40,707 bases of DNA from DASVAL01 sp035649575 (GTDB lineage: Bacteria > Planctomycetota > UBA1135 > UBA2386): the NCBI GenBank assembly GCA_035649575.1, contig DASRJH010000066.1:1-40707 (forward strand), given 5' to 3'. The position numbers were made by a program, and so were the translations under genes. Below the pieces are notes generated by a model. That model had not been told where the DNA came from, searched no databases, and was given only the letters and a program-made list of their open reading frames with translations. Positions 1 to 10,928 of this stretch are shown piece after piece. Positions within the stretch are counted from its first letter, which is position 1, and every line of letters begins with the position of its first letter.

Positions 1-717
1 CTCCGCGACGAGCGCCTCCTTGCCCGGCGCATACGGCACGCGCCAGTGGGCTGCAGCAATGCCGACAACCGGCGCACCGCCCGTGAACGCCAGGGCGACG
101 ATCAAAGCGAGCACGAGACCCGGCACACTGAGCGCGAGGTAGCGCCGCGGCGCGCCGAGGCTGAAACAGAACGCCGCGAGCAGTCCGAACCCGCCAGCCA
201 TCATCACGGCCGCCGAGCTGCCGAAGGACTTCATGAGCACCACGCTGAGTCCCGCGCCGACCGACGACCCGACGAGATCGCTGAAGTAGAGCTTGTTGAC
301 GTGCTCGACGAGGCGCGTCAGCGCGAGCCCGATGCCGAACCCCCCGAGCAGGAACGGCACGCCGATGATCAGGTAGATCAGGAACAGCGCGAGAAAGTTC
401 TCCTTCTGCTGCCAGATCGCGAGACTGTCGATCCGCACGAGCGTCGCGAAGCAGAACGCGAGCATCACGCTGACCCCGTAGGCGAGGCTGCACCAGACGA
501 GCCCGCGGACCGGTGATTCCTTGCCGCTGCCGATGCGGGTGGCCGTCAGCAGGCTGCCCGACGCGCCGAAGCCGAGCAGGCCGATCGAGATCACCATGTA
601 GGTGAAGTGGTGCCACATCATGATCGCGAAGACGCGCGTCAACGCGATCTCGAACAAGATGATGGAGAGTCCGAGGCAGAAGATCCCGGCCAGCGTCGAC
701 TTCGGACTTGGTGACAT
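1..717 (-). CDS. Multi-pass membrane protein, spermidine-synthase-like N-terminal domain (partial, C-terminus outside window)
   Basis: The minus-strand frame is open from the ATG at 717 to the window edge, giving 239 residues with no stop. The protein starts MSPSPKSTLAGIF and then shows repeated hydrophobic segments with the signature LFEIALTRVFAIMMWHHF near residues 21-38, then ISIGLLGFGASGSLL. This signature resembles the membrane half of spermidine-synthase-like (SpeE-type) proteins, in which a soluble Rossmann aminopropyltransferase or methyltransferase domain follows. That domain would lie beyond the window, so the reaction cannot be read here. At least six hydrophobic helices are visible. 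The gene starts 13 bp after the scpA stop and is probably cotranscribed with it. Polyamine synthesis is only one possibility, because many such membrane proteins have no proven activity. Confidence 0.7.
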   Translation of the reverse strand, partial: MSPSPKSTLAGIFCLGLSIILFEIALTRVFAIMMWHHFTYMVISIGLLGFGASGSLLTATRIGSGKESPVRGLVWCSLAYGVSVMLAFCFATLVRIDSLAIWQQKENFLALFLIYLIIGVPFLLGGFGIGLALTRLVEHVNKLYFSDLVGSSVGAGLSVVLMKSFGSSAAVMMAGGFGLLAAFCFSLGAPRRYLALSVPGLVLALIVALAFTGGAPVVGIAAAHWRVPYAPGKEALVAE

Positions 718-730
718 CAGGTGGCGCCTG

Positions 731-1606
731 CTATGCCGGTGGCGCGTCCCCCGCGTCCCCCACGTCCCCAACTTCGGGGCTGGCCTCCGCGGCGGCAGCC
801 GCTGCCTCCTGAGCGCGCAGCCGTTCCTCCTCGGCAGTGATGCCCGCGAGGATCATGTCCACCGTGACTTCGCCATCGGCGCAGAAGGTCAGGTGGATCT
901 CGTCGAAGCAATGGTCCTGGCTCGCGCGCAGGTAGCCCTGCTTCATCATCTCGAGCAAGGCGATCAACGTTCCGATCAGGCCGTATCGCCCCTCCGTGCG
1001 CACGAACACGTCGGAGAAGCGTACTTCCTTCTCGCGCTTGAACGTGTCGAGGAGCCGGCGCGTGTAGTAACTGACATCGCGCTTCTCGACCTCGATGTTC
1101 ATCGGGCCCTGCTCGCCGATCTCCTCGAGCAGCTTCGCGAACGCCGACGTCAGGTCCCAGATGCCCAGGCTGCCGAGATCGAGCAGGTCCTCGTCTTCGT
1201 GGTCCTGCAGATGGGACGGCTGCACGAGCACGAGCGGCGCCTGGCGCGCGCGGCGGTCGGCGCGCGTCTCGAGTTGTCGCGCGAGATCGCGGTAGCGTTT
1301 GTATTCGAGCAATCGCCGGATCAGGTCGTCCCTCGGATCGAGCTCCTGTTCGATCTCGACGGCCTCGTTCGGCAGCAGCTCGCGCGACTTGATCTCCATC
1401 AGCGTGCTCGCCATCACGACGAAATCGCCGATGTCGTGCAGGTCCAGCTGCTGCAGAACGCCGAGGTGCACGAGGTAGTCGCGCAGGATCCGCGCGAGCG
1501 AGATCTCGTGGATGTCCACTTCCTGTTCGCGGACCAGGTGCAACAGCAGGTCCATCGGACCGGAGAACACCGGGAGGTCGACGCGGTAGGTCACTGTGCG
1601 CAGCAT
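731..1606 (-). CDS. scpA: Segregation and condensation protein A
   Basis: ScpA is the kleisin subunit that, with ScpB, bridges the SMC ATPase dimer and organises the chromosome. The 291-residue protein begins MLRTVTYRVDLPVFSGPMDL, and the FSGPxDLLLHLV segment is the typical ScpA N-terminus that contacts the SMC neck. The central part holds the EIKSRELLPNE segment. The C-terminal winged-helix region (about residues 170-260) includes RYGLIGTLIALLEMMKQGYL. The last residues are Ala/Glu-rich. The ATG at 1606 was chosen because homology begins there and because a further 5' start would run into the upstream peptidase gene, which stops at 1659. No scpB or smc gene is visible. I see no strong Shine-Dalgarno sequence. 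Confidence 0.93.
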   Translation of the reverse strand: MLRTVTYRVDLPVFSGPMDLLLHLVREQEVDIHEISLARILRDYLVHLGVLQQLDLHDIGDFVVMASTLMEIKSRELLPNEAVEIEQELDPRDDLIRRLLEYKRYRDLARQLETRADRRARQAPLVLVQPSHLQDHEDEDLLDLGSLGIWDLTSAFAKLLEEIGEQGPMNIEVEKRDVSYYTRRLLDTFKREKEVRFSDVFVRTEGRYGLIGTLIALLEMMKQGYLRASQDHCFDEIHLTFCADGEVTVDMILAGITAEEERLRAQEAAAAAAEASPEVGDVGDAGDAPPA

Positions 1607-1658
1607 AACGAGATCGCACGGCAAGCCCAGCGTTGTCTCCGCGCGGCGGGCCCCTCGA

Positions 1659-3362
1659 TCAGTAGTCGTTGCTGATGCGCAAGCCGTTGCTCGCATCGAG
1701 CGGCACGCCCGGCAGCGACAGGTCGAACGTGACGTATTGCAGGAACGCCAACAGGCCCGGAGCCGCCGGCACCGTCAACAACAGCTGCGCGAGACCGGCC
1801 GCGTCGGCGACGAACCCCGCCGTCACATCGGGCGAGCAGAGCAGCGTGCAGGGCGCCCACGGTGCCGGCAATGGCAGCGCGAGCTGCGTGCCACCGAGGA
1901 CCAGCAGGCCGAACGCGTTCGGAGCCGCACCCGCGACCTGCAGGACCGCCAGGTGCGTCCCGTTGGGCTGCGGCACGAGCACGCCCGTGAACGAATCCGT
2001 CACACACGGTGCGCCATAGGACTGCAAGCTCGCCGTCAACTGCAGACCGAGGTGATCGCAGAGCGCGCGGCCCATCTGGGCGCCGACCAGGCGGTAGTCG
2101 GCCTCGGTGTTCCAGGTCACCGTGTCGGGGCCCCTGCGGTAGGTGCCTTCGAACGTGATCGCCATCACCAGCTCCTGCAGACCCGGCGGATTGAGCCAAC
2201 CGTTCACGGCAGTCCAGCGGTCGTGGCACATCGACTCGACGAACGGCCGCGAGACCAGCGCGCTCGCCTGCGTCGTGCCGAGGCTCACGAACGGGCTCCG
2301 CGCCTCGAACTGCGCGATCCACTGGCCCTCGGCGGCGTTGACGACGGGGATCACGCCCGTGTTGTTCGTCGTCGGGTGCCAGTTCGGGTTCGCGGTGTGT
2401 CGAAAGTGGAACGGGTAGTCGACGTTGTGCGAGCTGTGCAGGTTGAGCAGCACGCGGATCGGGTTGGCCCCGGGGCTCGCGACGGTGCCCATGTAGCCCT
2501 CGATGGCCGTGCGCAAGGCGATGACCTCGGGCTGCGTGCTGTTGTAGGGCGCTGACCACTCGGCCTCGAGGTCCGCCGAGTTGACGTTCGTGCGGTAGTT
2601 GCCGAGGAACACGCCGTCGGGGTTCACCATCGGCATCAGCTCGATGAGTGCCCGATCGAGCAGCACGGCCGCCCACGGATCGCCCGAGAGCAGCCACTCG
2701 ACGAGACCCTCGACCGTGAAGTAGCTCGTCGACTCGGCCGGGTGGATGCCGGCATGGATCCACACGCGTTTCTTGCCGGCATCGGGCACCGTGCTGTCGG
2801 TGAGCTCGATCTTGTGGATCGGGCGCCCCTGCACCGAGTTGCCGAGCGAGCCGATGCTGCGCACGCGAGGATGGCCCGTCAGCGAAGCGACGAAGTTGTT
2901 CTTGCGCGTCACCGAGTACGGGAAGTACTTCGCGAGGCGGATCGCGATGACGCCGGCGGGCACCGCCAGCGTGAAGTTGTGCACGGTGCCGCCCGAAACC
3001 GAAGGTGTGGCGCTGACCGGCACGCGCGCATAGCTGCCGAACGTCGTGCCGTTCGTCGACTGCGCCCACACGGGCAGGATGACGTCGCTGTAGCCCGCAT
3101 TCGTGACACTGATATGCAGAGTGACGCCAGCCGGACCGAGACCCCCGATCTGGCAGTGCCACCACCGGCGGAAGCTCGAGCCCAGCGACGGATCCACGTT
3201 GTCGTTCTCCATGACGAGCGTCACGTTGAAGGCGGCGCCGGCCGCCGTGACCGTCCCCGAACGCAGGCGCATCGTCTCGCCGCCGAAGGTCACGGTCGGG
3301 GTCTGTGCCGCCACCGAGCAGAGCAGGATCGACAGCAGGGCGACGTCGAGGCGCGCGCGCAT
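1659..3362 (-). CDS. Secreted M14-family zinc carboxypeptidase (cytosolic-carboxypeptidase-like) with C-terminal beta domain
   Basis: The protein has 567 residues. Residues 1-20 are a signal peptide (MRARLDVALLSILLCSVAAQ), which decides the start at 3362. Residues 25-165 look like the beta-sandwich pro-domain of cytosolic carboxypeptidases, with RLAKYFPYSVTRKNNF near its end. The M14 domain follows. The zinc ligands are H207 and E210 (HPAES) and H309 (LNLHSSH). NPDGVFLGNYRT at 247-258 carries the substrate-binding Asn/Arg, and E405 (ITFEGTY) is the likely catalytic glutamate. CCP relatives remove C-terminal glutamates or other residues, but the substrate here is unknown and the enzyme is predicted to be exported. 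Residues 450-567 form an extra beta-rich domain ending SNGLRISNDY, also seen in three other secreted proteins of this window. The gene lies between the Tat-protein gene and scpA on the same strand. Confidence 0.87.
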   Translation of the reverse strand: MRARLDVALLSILLCSVAAQTPTVTFGGETMRLRSGTVTAAGAAFNVTLVMENDNVDPSLGSSFRRWWHCQIGGLGPAGVTLHISVTNAGYSDVILPVWAQSTNGTTFGSYARVPVSATPSVSGGTVHNFTLAVPAGVIAIRLAKYFPYSVTRKNNFVASLTGHPRVRSIGSLGNSVQGRPIHKIELTDSTVPDAGKKRVWIHAGIHPAESTSYFTVEGLVEWLLSGDPWAAVLLDRALIELMPMVNPDGVFLGNYRTNVNSADLEAEWSAPYNSTQPEVIALRTAIEGYMGTVASPGANPIRVLLNLHSSHNVDYPFHFRHTANPNWHPTTNNTGVIPVVNAAEGQWIAQFEARSPFVSLGTTQASALVSRPFVESMCHDRWTAVNGWLNPPGLQELVMAITFEGTYRRGPDTVTWNTEADYRLVGAQMGRALCDHLGLQLTASLQSYGAPCVTDSFTGVLVPQPNGTHLAVLQVAGAAPNAFGLLVLGGTQLALPLPAPWAPCTLLCSPDVTAGFVADAAGLAQLLLTVPAAPGLLAFLQYVTFDLSLPGVPLDASNGLRISNDY

Positions 3363-3463
3363 GGCCAGACCAAAAGTGGCCGCCCCAGTCGCTGCGGTCA
3401 ACTGCCGCGCCCAGATCCCAGCTGCGATCCCCTCGTTTGCGGCGGCTCGCATCGAGTCGAGGC

Positions 3464-5017
3464 TCAGGCCTTCAGGCTCGCGAAGGCCTCGGCGTATCCG
3501 GGTGCCGGCGTGCCGAACTCGCTCGCGGTGACGCGGGCCAGCGCGCACAGATGGCGCCAGCGGAACGCTGGCCGCGCAACCGCAAACTCCTCGACCGCGG
3601 TCCGGAAGAACTTCTCGGCGTGCAGCGCCCCGTCCTCGCTGGTCCCGTAGCGCAGCAACAGGTCGACGACTGGTCCCTCAGGATGACCGAGCTCGCCGTA
3701 GCGATGGACCAGCGCACAGGCACGCGCCTGATCGTTGCTGCGGATCGCGGTCTCGGTCGCGGCCACGAGCTCACCGGGATCCTCCGGCACGACGATCGCG
3801 AGGTGCTCGCGCAGCGGCCATGGCTGCCAGGCGAGGAAGTCGCCACCTCGGTCGACGCGGTCCGTGGCGGCCTGGAAGGCACCGAGGATCAGGCTCGCGA
3901 ACGTATTGCGCGCATTGCCAGCGCGCGCCATGCCGCGCCATGCATTGGCCGAGTCGCACGCATGCACGCCGATCGAGTCGCCGTGAACGCTGGCCTCCGG
4001 CTTCTTTGCGTCGACCTGCTTGCCGGTGCGGCCGTGGTCGCGCAGCAGCAGCTGGTTCGTCGCGAGCGCGATCGCCTCGCCGATGCACTCGGGCGCCCAA
4101 CCTTCGGCGAGCGCCGCCGCCGCGGCATCGGCCGCGGCCTCGGGCTTCTCGCGGAAGAAGAGCCGGCTCGTGCTCTCGATCCACGCGTCGTCGGCCACCC
4201 GCGTACCGGGTGCCTTGCCGAGCAGTTTGTGCTGTTCGAGCAGACGAGGCAGCAGGGCACGCGCGTCTGCGCTGCGCTCCTTGGTCTGTCGTTCGTTCTT
4301 GACGCAGTAGTGCACGGACTGGCGCAGCAGCGTGTGCGCGTGCTCGATGCCGATGATGTCGAGCAGGTCCCAGGCGCGATGCGGCATCACGACGCGATGC
4401 ACGTCGTAGCCGTCCTGCACGGCCTCCAGCAGCGCGTTGAAGGCGTCGGGCGTGCTGCGCGACAACGCAGCGAAGGCCCCATCGGCCGCCGCCATGTCGG
4501 CCGCGCGCACGGCGTCGCGCAGTACCTCGGCACCAGAACGGCCCTCGGGCAACGCCGCCGGCGCAACCGTGCGCAGCACCTCCTTGCTGCGGCCACCGTA
4601 CTCCTGGATGCGGTGCGTGTTGCGATAGAGCACCTTGAGCAGCGGCAACGGGCGCCTGTCTTCGGGCGTCGCCAGCGCCATGCGGTAGGCGGGGCCGAGC
4701 GCCATCATCGTGTGGAAGCCGACGTAGTCATGGCCGCCGAACGTTCGCGCGTTCGCGAGGGCTCCGGCAGTCGCCAGCTCGCGCAGGCTCGTCCCGGTGC
4801 GCAGCTTCTGCACGAGCGTGCGCATGAGCTGATCGGCCGGGGTGTCGGTGACCAGACCGACGAGCGACTCGAACGGACCGAACTCGAGCGGTTGCGGCTC
4901 CTGCACGGCGAACGACGACGCCATCGCGAGCTGGGACGCCGCGGAGAGTCCCAGGCTCGCCGTGATCATCCCGCGACCGACCTCGATCAGAAATGACCGG
5001 CGATTGCAATGGACCAC
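3464..5017 (-). CDS. Tat-exported protein of unknown function
   Basis: The protein has 517 residues when started at the GTG at 5017. I chose that start because GAGGAG stands seven bases upstream and because the twin-arginine signal (CNRRSFLIEVGRGM, then a hydrophobic stretch to about residue 33) begins right after it. A longer form from TTG at 5074 is possible. The rest is mostly alpha-helical, with conserved-looking stretches such as NARTFGGHDYVGFHTMMAL, VLYRNTHRIQEYGG and ACDSANAWRGMARAGNARNT, and several His, Cys and Asp residues that could bind a cofactor. From memory this resembles a Tat-signal protein common in Planctomycetes with no assigned function, so I name none. Tat export suggests that it folds, perhaps with a cofactor, before crossing the membrane. 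Confidence 0.75.
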   Translation of the reverse strand: MVHCNRRSFLIEVGRGMITASLGLSAASQLAMASSFAVQEPQPLEFGPFESLVGLVTDTPADQLMRTLVQKLRTGTSLRELATAGALANARTFGGHDYVGFHTMMALGPAYRMALATPEDRRPLPLLKVLYRNTHRIQEYGGRSKEVLRTVAPAALPEGRSGAEVLRDAVRAADMAAADGAFAALSRSTPDAFNALLEAVQDGYDVHRVVMPHRAWDLLDIIGIEHAHTLLRQSVHYCVKNERQTKERSADARALLPRLLEQHKLLGKAPGTRVADDAWIESTSRLFFREKPEAAADAAAAALAEGWAPECIGEAIALATNQLLLRDHGRTGKQVDAKKPEASVHGDSIGVHACDSANAWRGMARAGNARNTFASLILGAFQAATDRVDRGGDFLAWQPWPLREHLAIVVPEDPGELVAATETAIRSNDQARACALVHRYGELGHPEGPVVDLLLRYGTSEDGALHAEKFFRTAVEEFAVARPAFRWRHLCALARVTASEFGTPAPGYAEAFASLKA

Positions 5018-5110
5018 GATTGTGCTCCTCGAGCGGGTCTTGCCCGCTGCTTCTGGTGTGGGCAGAGGGCGCAAGCTTATCCCGGCGCGACGGAAAAGGG
5101 TCGGCCACGC

Positions 5111-7301
<2,191 letters not shown>

Positions 7302-7312
<11 letters not shown>

Positions 7313-7458
7313 CGCCGATGTTCCGGACGCAGTCGACCGCATCGCCGACGTGCTGGCACAGCAGAACATCCGCCACGCGTTCGGTGGGGCAATCGCAGGC
7401 TGCGGAAGTCCTCGACCCCGATCGTCGCGAAGAACTGCAACGTCTGGCGCAGATCTGA
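7302..7458 (+). pseudogene. Possible nucleotidyltransferase (AbiEii-like) gene remnant
   Basis: From ATG 7302 the plus strand reads MTGIADVPDAVDRIADVL and then QQNIRHAFGGAIA. This resembles the start of small nucleotidyltransferase-fold proteins, where a helix is followed by a GGxA motif and then an Asp-rich metal site. The homology-like reading stops after GGAIA at 7397. In the next frame an acidic tail (AEVLDPDRREELQRLAQI, then TGA at 7456-7458) looks like the end of a gene. I infer a gene with its middle deleted. The metal-binding Asp residues are absent. The reading is weak, because the minus strand of the same bases encodes the start of recQ and also gives plausible peptides. Confidence 0.3.
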
Positions 7459-7510
7459 GCCTCTCCGAAGGGTCGAGTCCCCGGGTGCTCGCAACTCCCG
7501 AACGCACGAC

Positions 7511-7516
7511 TACCAT
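7511..7516 (+). promoter_or_regulatory. Possible -10 element (TACCAT) of a leaderless transcript
   Basis: TACCAT ends six bases before the ATG at 7523, where no Shine-Dalgarno sequence is visible. The identical hexamer sits at the identical distance before the GTG start of thpR (30298-30303). It fits the TANNNT pattern, but no convincing -35 box is seen. Confidence 0.3.
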
Positions 7517-7522
7517 CTGCGA

Positions 7523-8584
7523 ATGGCCGCAGCCCCCGCCCAGCCAGTACGCAAGACGATCTCGCGGCGGCGCCGGATCTTGTTCGCGCTCGTGCCGCTC
7601 TGCGGCCTGCTGCTGATCGCCGAGATCGCGATCCGCATCGGACGCGCACCGCTGCACTTCGGCAGCTTCCGCGCGCTGCGCACCGACCTCATGGCGCGCA
7701 ACTACCCGGCCGAGCTCCACCCGACGCTCGGCTACGTGCCGCGCCCGAACTTCCAGAGCCGCGACAACCACTGGGGCACGCTGGTCTCGATCGACGGCGA
7801 CGGCATGCGCCGCAATGGCCCCGGCCCCACGCCGACCGGCGACAAGGTCATCGCAACGGTCGGCGATTCGTTCACGTTCGGCGATCAGGTCGACGACGAT
7901 GCGTCCTGGCCGGCACAGCTCGAAGTGGCGCTCGGCCAGCCCGTGAAGAACGGCGGCGTGTTCGGCTACAGCCTCACGCAAGCGGTGCTGCGCGCCGAAG
8001 CGATGCTCGCACAATTCCCAGTGGGCACGGTCATCGTGAGCTTCCTGCCCGACGACCTCGTGCGCTGCGAATACAAGACCCGCTACACGCCCGTACCGTG
8101 GTTCGACTTCGAAGGCGACTCCATCGTGCTGCGCAACGTGCCGCTCGACCCCACCGCCCCCGCCTCGCCGGCGAAGGCGTGGAAGGACCTGCTCGGCCAC
8201 AGCGCGCTGCTCGACGCCGTGCTCGCGCACACGTGCAAAGTCTGGTGGATCGAGAACGAGAAGCAGGTGCCCGTGCCACACCTCGTCGGCAGGGGTTGGG
8301 AGATCGGCAAGGAGCTCGTCGAACGCATCGACGCAGCGTGCCGCGCGCGCGGTGTCCGTTTGCTGCTGCTGCTGCAGGGCGACACGCCGACCGAGCAGGC
8401 GCTCGCGGTGCTGCGCCATGCCGAGGCGCATGGGGTGCAGACGCTCGACCTCGCGAGCAAGTTCGCAGCAGCGCGCAGCACGGATGCGACGCTGCGCAAG
8501 CGTTACTTCGCCGGCCACATGACGCGAGAAGGCAATGCCTGGGTCGCGCACGAGATCGCGGACGTGCTGCGCATGCCGCGCTGA
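7523..8584 (+). CDS. Membrane-anchored SGNH/GDSL-like hydrolase
   Basis: The protein has 353 residues with a short basic N-terminus and one transmembrane helix (ILFALVPLCGLLLIAEIAIRI, about residues 18-37), so the catalytic part is probably periplasmic. Block I is VGDSFTFGDQVDDDASWP with the nucleophile Ser. Block II is GVFGYSLTQ with its Gly, and the C-terminal block is GHMTREGNAWVAHEIADVL with the catalytic His. The usual Asp two or three residues before this His is Gly/Ala, and the block III Asn is replaced (LPDDL), so activity may differ from classical esterases. Related anchored SGNH proteins act as O-acetyl esterases or transferases on extracellular glycans. The gene converges with a four-gene glycosyltransferase operon (21 bp gap), which supports a role in modifying that glycan. 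Confidence 0.75.
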   Translation: MAAAPAQPVRKTISRRRRILFALVPLCGLLLIAEIAIRIGRAPLHFGSFRALRTDLMARNYPAELHPTLGYVPRPNFQSRDNHWGTLVSIDGDGMRRNGPGPTPTGDKVIATVGDSFTFGDQVDDDASWPAQLEVALGQPVKNGGVFGYSLTQAVLRAEAMLAQFPVGTVIVSFLPDDLVRCEYKTRYTPVPWFDFEGDSIVLRNVPLDPTAPASPAKAWKDLLGHSALLDAVLAHTCKVWWIENEKQVPVPHLVGRGWEIGKELVERIDAACRARGVRLLLLLQGDTPTEQALAVLRHAEAHGVQTLDLASKFAAARSTDATLRKRYFAGHMTREGNAWVAHEIADVLRMPR

Positions 8585-8605
8585 GTCGGAGACCGGCGCG
8601 TTCGT

Positions 8606-9571
8606 TCAGGGCTTGTGCATCCAGCGATCGACGAGGTGCATGACTACGCCGAACCAGCGCTTGCGCAGGCGCTCGCTGTTGGCACCGAGATACTGCCCCC
8701 AAGCCGTCCACTTCGCGTAGTCCGTCGCCCATCGCTCGAGCTCGGCGCGACGCTGTGGCGAGAGCCCGGGCTCCTCGGCGATCTGCTTGCGGAAGTGCGC
8801 GCCGCCGTCGCGCACGGCGCGTTTGCAATGCGCGAGGTCCGGTATCACGACGAGCCCGAACAGCGCGAACAGGTTCTGATGGTCGCAGTAGACGCGCTTG
8901 CCCTCCTGCTTGGGCGTCGTCTGGTGGCTGTGCACGACAGCCGACTCCGGCACGAAGGCGATGCAGCCACCACTCTCGATGACGCGTTTGCCGAACGTGA
9001 CGTCCTCGCCGAACCGCTGCCAGCCGAAGCGATGTTTCTCCCAGCTCGTGCGCCGCACGCTGCTCGCGACGTTGTCGAAGGACGACAGCCGCAGGCGTTC
9101 CATCGGCTGGAGGTCCCCGAAGGTCTTGCCCGCAGGCAGGCGTTGCAGGGTCATGGTCTTGCGATCCCCCATCCACTCTTCGATGCGACGCCGCAGCAGC
9201 GGATTGCAGTCGCGCCGCGGGATCTGGCGGCACCAGGCCGCGTCGACCGCCGGATCCGTGTAGGCGTCGAGCAGAGCCGGCAGCCAGCGGCGATCGGCAG
9301 GGGTCGCATCCTGCGTGAGAAGCATCACGACGTCCCCCTTCGCACGCGCGATGGCGAGATCGCGCGTCGCACCGTGGTTGAACTCGCGCTGCGGGATCGT
9401 GTGCACGAGGAAGCCGTGCCGTTGCAGCGTGGCCACGGTCCCGTCCGTCGAACCGCTGTCGACGGCGACACGCTCGAGCTGGTCGGCGCCTGGCTGGGCA
9501 GCGACCGCGGCGAGAACTTCCTCGAGCAGCGGTCCGGCGTTCCAGGTCGGGATGACGAGACTTGCCCGCAT
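8606..9571 (-). CDS. Glycosyltransferase family 2 (rhamnosyltransferase-like)
   Basis: The protein has 321 residues and begins at ATG 9571 (MRASLVIPTWNAGPLLEE), the canonical GT-A start. The GT2 signatures are DSGSTDGT (about residues 38-45) for the nucleotide site, LLTQDATPAD at the DXD-equivalent position, and a late GEDVTFGKRVIESG segment that carries the acceptor-side acid/base residue. The pattern of FNHGATRDLAIARAKGD is typical of rhamnosyltransferase-like GT2 enzymes that decorate O-antigen, but the donor sugar cannot be read from the sequence. The C-terminal 80 residues are helical and basic, and could associate with the inner membrane. It is the last gene of the operon, four bases after the preceding GT4 stop. 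Confidence 0.88.
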   Translation of the reverse strand: MRASLVIPTWNAGPLLEEVLAAVAAQPGADQLERVAVDSGSTDGTVATLQRHGFLVHTIPQREFNHGATRDLAIARAKGDVVMLLTQDATPADRRWLPALLDAYTDPAVDAAWCRQIPRRDCNPLLRRRIEEWMGDRKTMTLQRLPAGKTFGDLQPMERLRLSSFDNVASSVRRTSWEKHRFGWQRFGEDVTFGKRVIESGGCIAFVPESAVVHSHQTTPKQEGKRVYCDHQNLFALFGLVVIPDLAHCKRAVRDGGAHFRKQIAEEPGLSPQRRAELERWATDYAKWTAWGQYLGANSERLRKRWFGVVMHLVDRWMHKP

Positions 9572-9575
9572 GAGA

Positions 9576-10928
9576 CTAGGCGCCGGGCTCCGGACGGCTC
9601 GCGAGCAGCTCCTCGTAGAGCGCCGTCAGGCGCATCAGGTTGTCGTCGATGCCCGGCGGCTGCGGCGGCGAGAACGCGAGCGTGCCGTCGGGATCGGCCG
9701 CGATCGACTCGAGCAATGCGCCGAGTCTGCGCGCGTCGCCGGCCGGGAACAGGAAGCCACTCTGGCCCTCGACCACGATCTCGGCCAGGCCGCCCAGATC
9801 CGAAGCCACGACAGGCACGCCGGCGTGCAGCGCTTCGAGCATCGAGAACGGAGTGTTCTCGTACCACAGCGACGGCACGACGAGCACGTCGAGTGTTGCC
9901 AGCACCGAACCGAGCTGCGCGGGCTCGAATGGGCCGTGGAACGTAACGCGCGCGTCGTTGATGCCATCGACGAACGCCTCCGAGAAACCGGGCTGCGAAT
10001 CGCGGCTGCCGTGCAGGTGCACACGCAGCTCCGGCGTGGCGACGTGGCGCAATGCGTCGAGCAGCACCTGCACACCCTTGTGCCGCGAGATCGAGCCGAT
10101 GTAGCCGACGTCGAGGTGCGGCTTGCCGCGCGCGGGCTTTCGCGGCGGCATCCGGGCGAATCGTTCGGGGTCGAGCCCGTAGGCCAGGTGCATGACCTTC
10201 TCGGCCGGCAGACCATGCCGTTCGTAGATCCCCGCGAGGAACGACGACGGCGCGATGACTTTGTGCGCCCGGGCCAGCAAGGCCATCAGGTGCTCCTTGC
10301 GGCCGATCAGCGCGTGGCCCTGGCGCACGTGCGAGCCGCGGTGATCGCCTGCCGGCGTCTTCAGGGACCCGATGCTGCGCAACTGCGGCTCGATGCGGCG
10401 CTCCGCGAGGGCGTCGTGCAGCGTCGGATCGACGCACGGGATACAGCCCGCGCCTCCTTCGGGCGGGCCGTCGCACAGACTGCCGTCGCGGCGCCACAGC
10501 AGGTAGTTCGGGCAGACCCACCAGAAGTCCATCAGGTGCACGACGAGCGGCAGGCCACGCAAACCAGGCTCCTCGATCGCCGCGGTGCCGATGTTGCGCG
10601 CGTGGAACACGTGCACGAGGTCGAAGGCCACCTCGTCGAGAAAGCGCCCCAGCATCTGCCCGGCGAGCGGGTTCTCGTAGTCGCGCAACTCGGCATTGGG
10701 CGACTGCCGGTGGTGCAACGCGATGCGGCGCACGGGCACACCTTCCTGCTCTTCGTCGCGCTCGATGAAGAGCCGGTCCGGACTGTCGTACTGCAAGAGC
10801 GGCTCGTAGGCGAGCACGCGGGCATCGATGCCGCGAGCCCGCATGCCGCGCGCCAGAGCCCGCACGTATTGCTCCGTGCCCGTGAAATGGCGCGGCAGAT
10901 ACTGGTGCACGACCAGGAGGACCCTCAC
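9576..10928 (-). CDS. Glycosyltransferase family 4 (GT-B fold)
   Basis: The protein has 450 residues from a GTG start at 10928. That start gives the typical opening VRVLLVVHQYLPRHFTGTEQYV and forms a GTGA overlap with the stop of the preceding gene, a sign of translational coupling. A further upstream start is less likely because the extra residues are Ala/Arg-rich and lack homology-like features. The N-terminal GT-B half contains a Cys-rich insert (CPNYLLWRRDGSLCDGP, then CIPC) that may bind metal. The C-terminal half has GYIGSISRHKGVQVLLDAL and the E-x7-E motif in WYENTPFSMLEALHAGVPVVASDLGG, which binds the sugar nucleotide. The acceptor is unknown. Context suggests a surface polysaccharide. 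Confidence 0.9.
   Translation of the reverse strand: MRVLLVVHQYLPRHFTGTEQYVRALARGMRARGIDARVLAYEPLLQYDSPDRLFIERDEEQEGVPVRRIALHHRQSPNAELRDYENPLAGQMLGRFLDEVAFDLVHVFHARNIGTAAIEEPGLRGLPLVVHLMDFWWVCPNYLLWRRDGSLCDGPPEGGAGCIPCVDPTLHDALAERRIEPQLRSIGSLKTPAGDHRGSHVRQGHALIGRKEHLMALLARAHKVIAPSSFLAGIYERHGLPAEKVMHLAYGLDPERFARMPPRKPARGKPHLDVGYIGSISRHKGVQVLLDALRHVATPELRVHLHGSRDSQPGFSEAFVDGINDARVTFHGPFEPAQLGSVLATLDVLVVPSLWYENTPFSMLEALHAGVPVVASDLGGLAEIVVEGQSGFLFPAGDARRLGALLESIAADPDGTLAFSPPQPPGIDDNLMRLTALYEELLASRPEPGA

Noticed and set aside
46..516. Plus-strand open frame, 156 residues
   Set aside because: Very Arg/Glu/His-rich; it is the antisense of the membrane protein on the minus strand.
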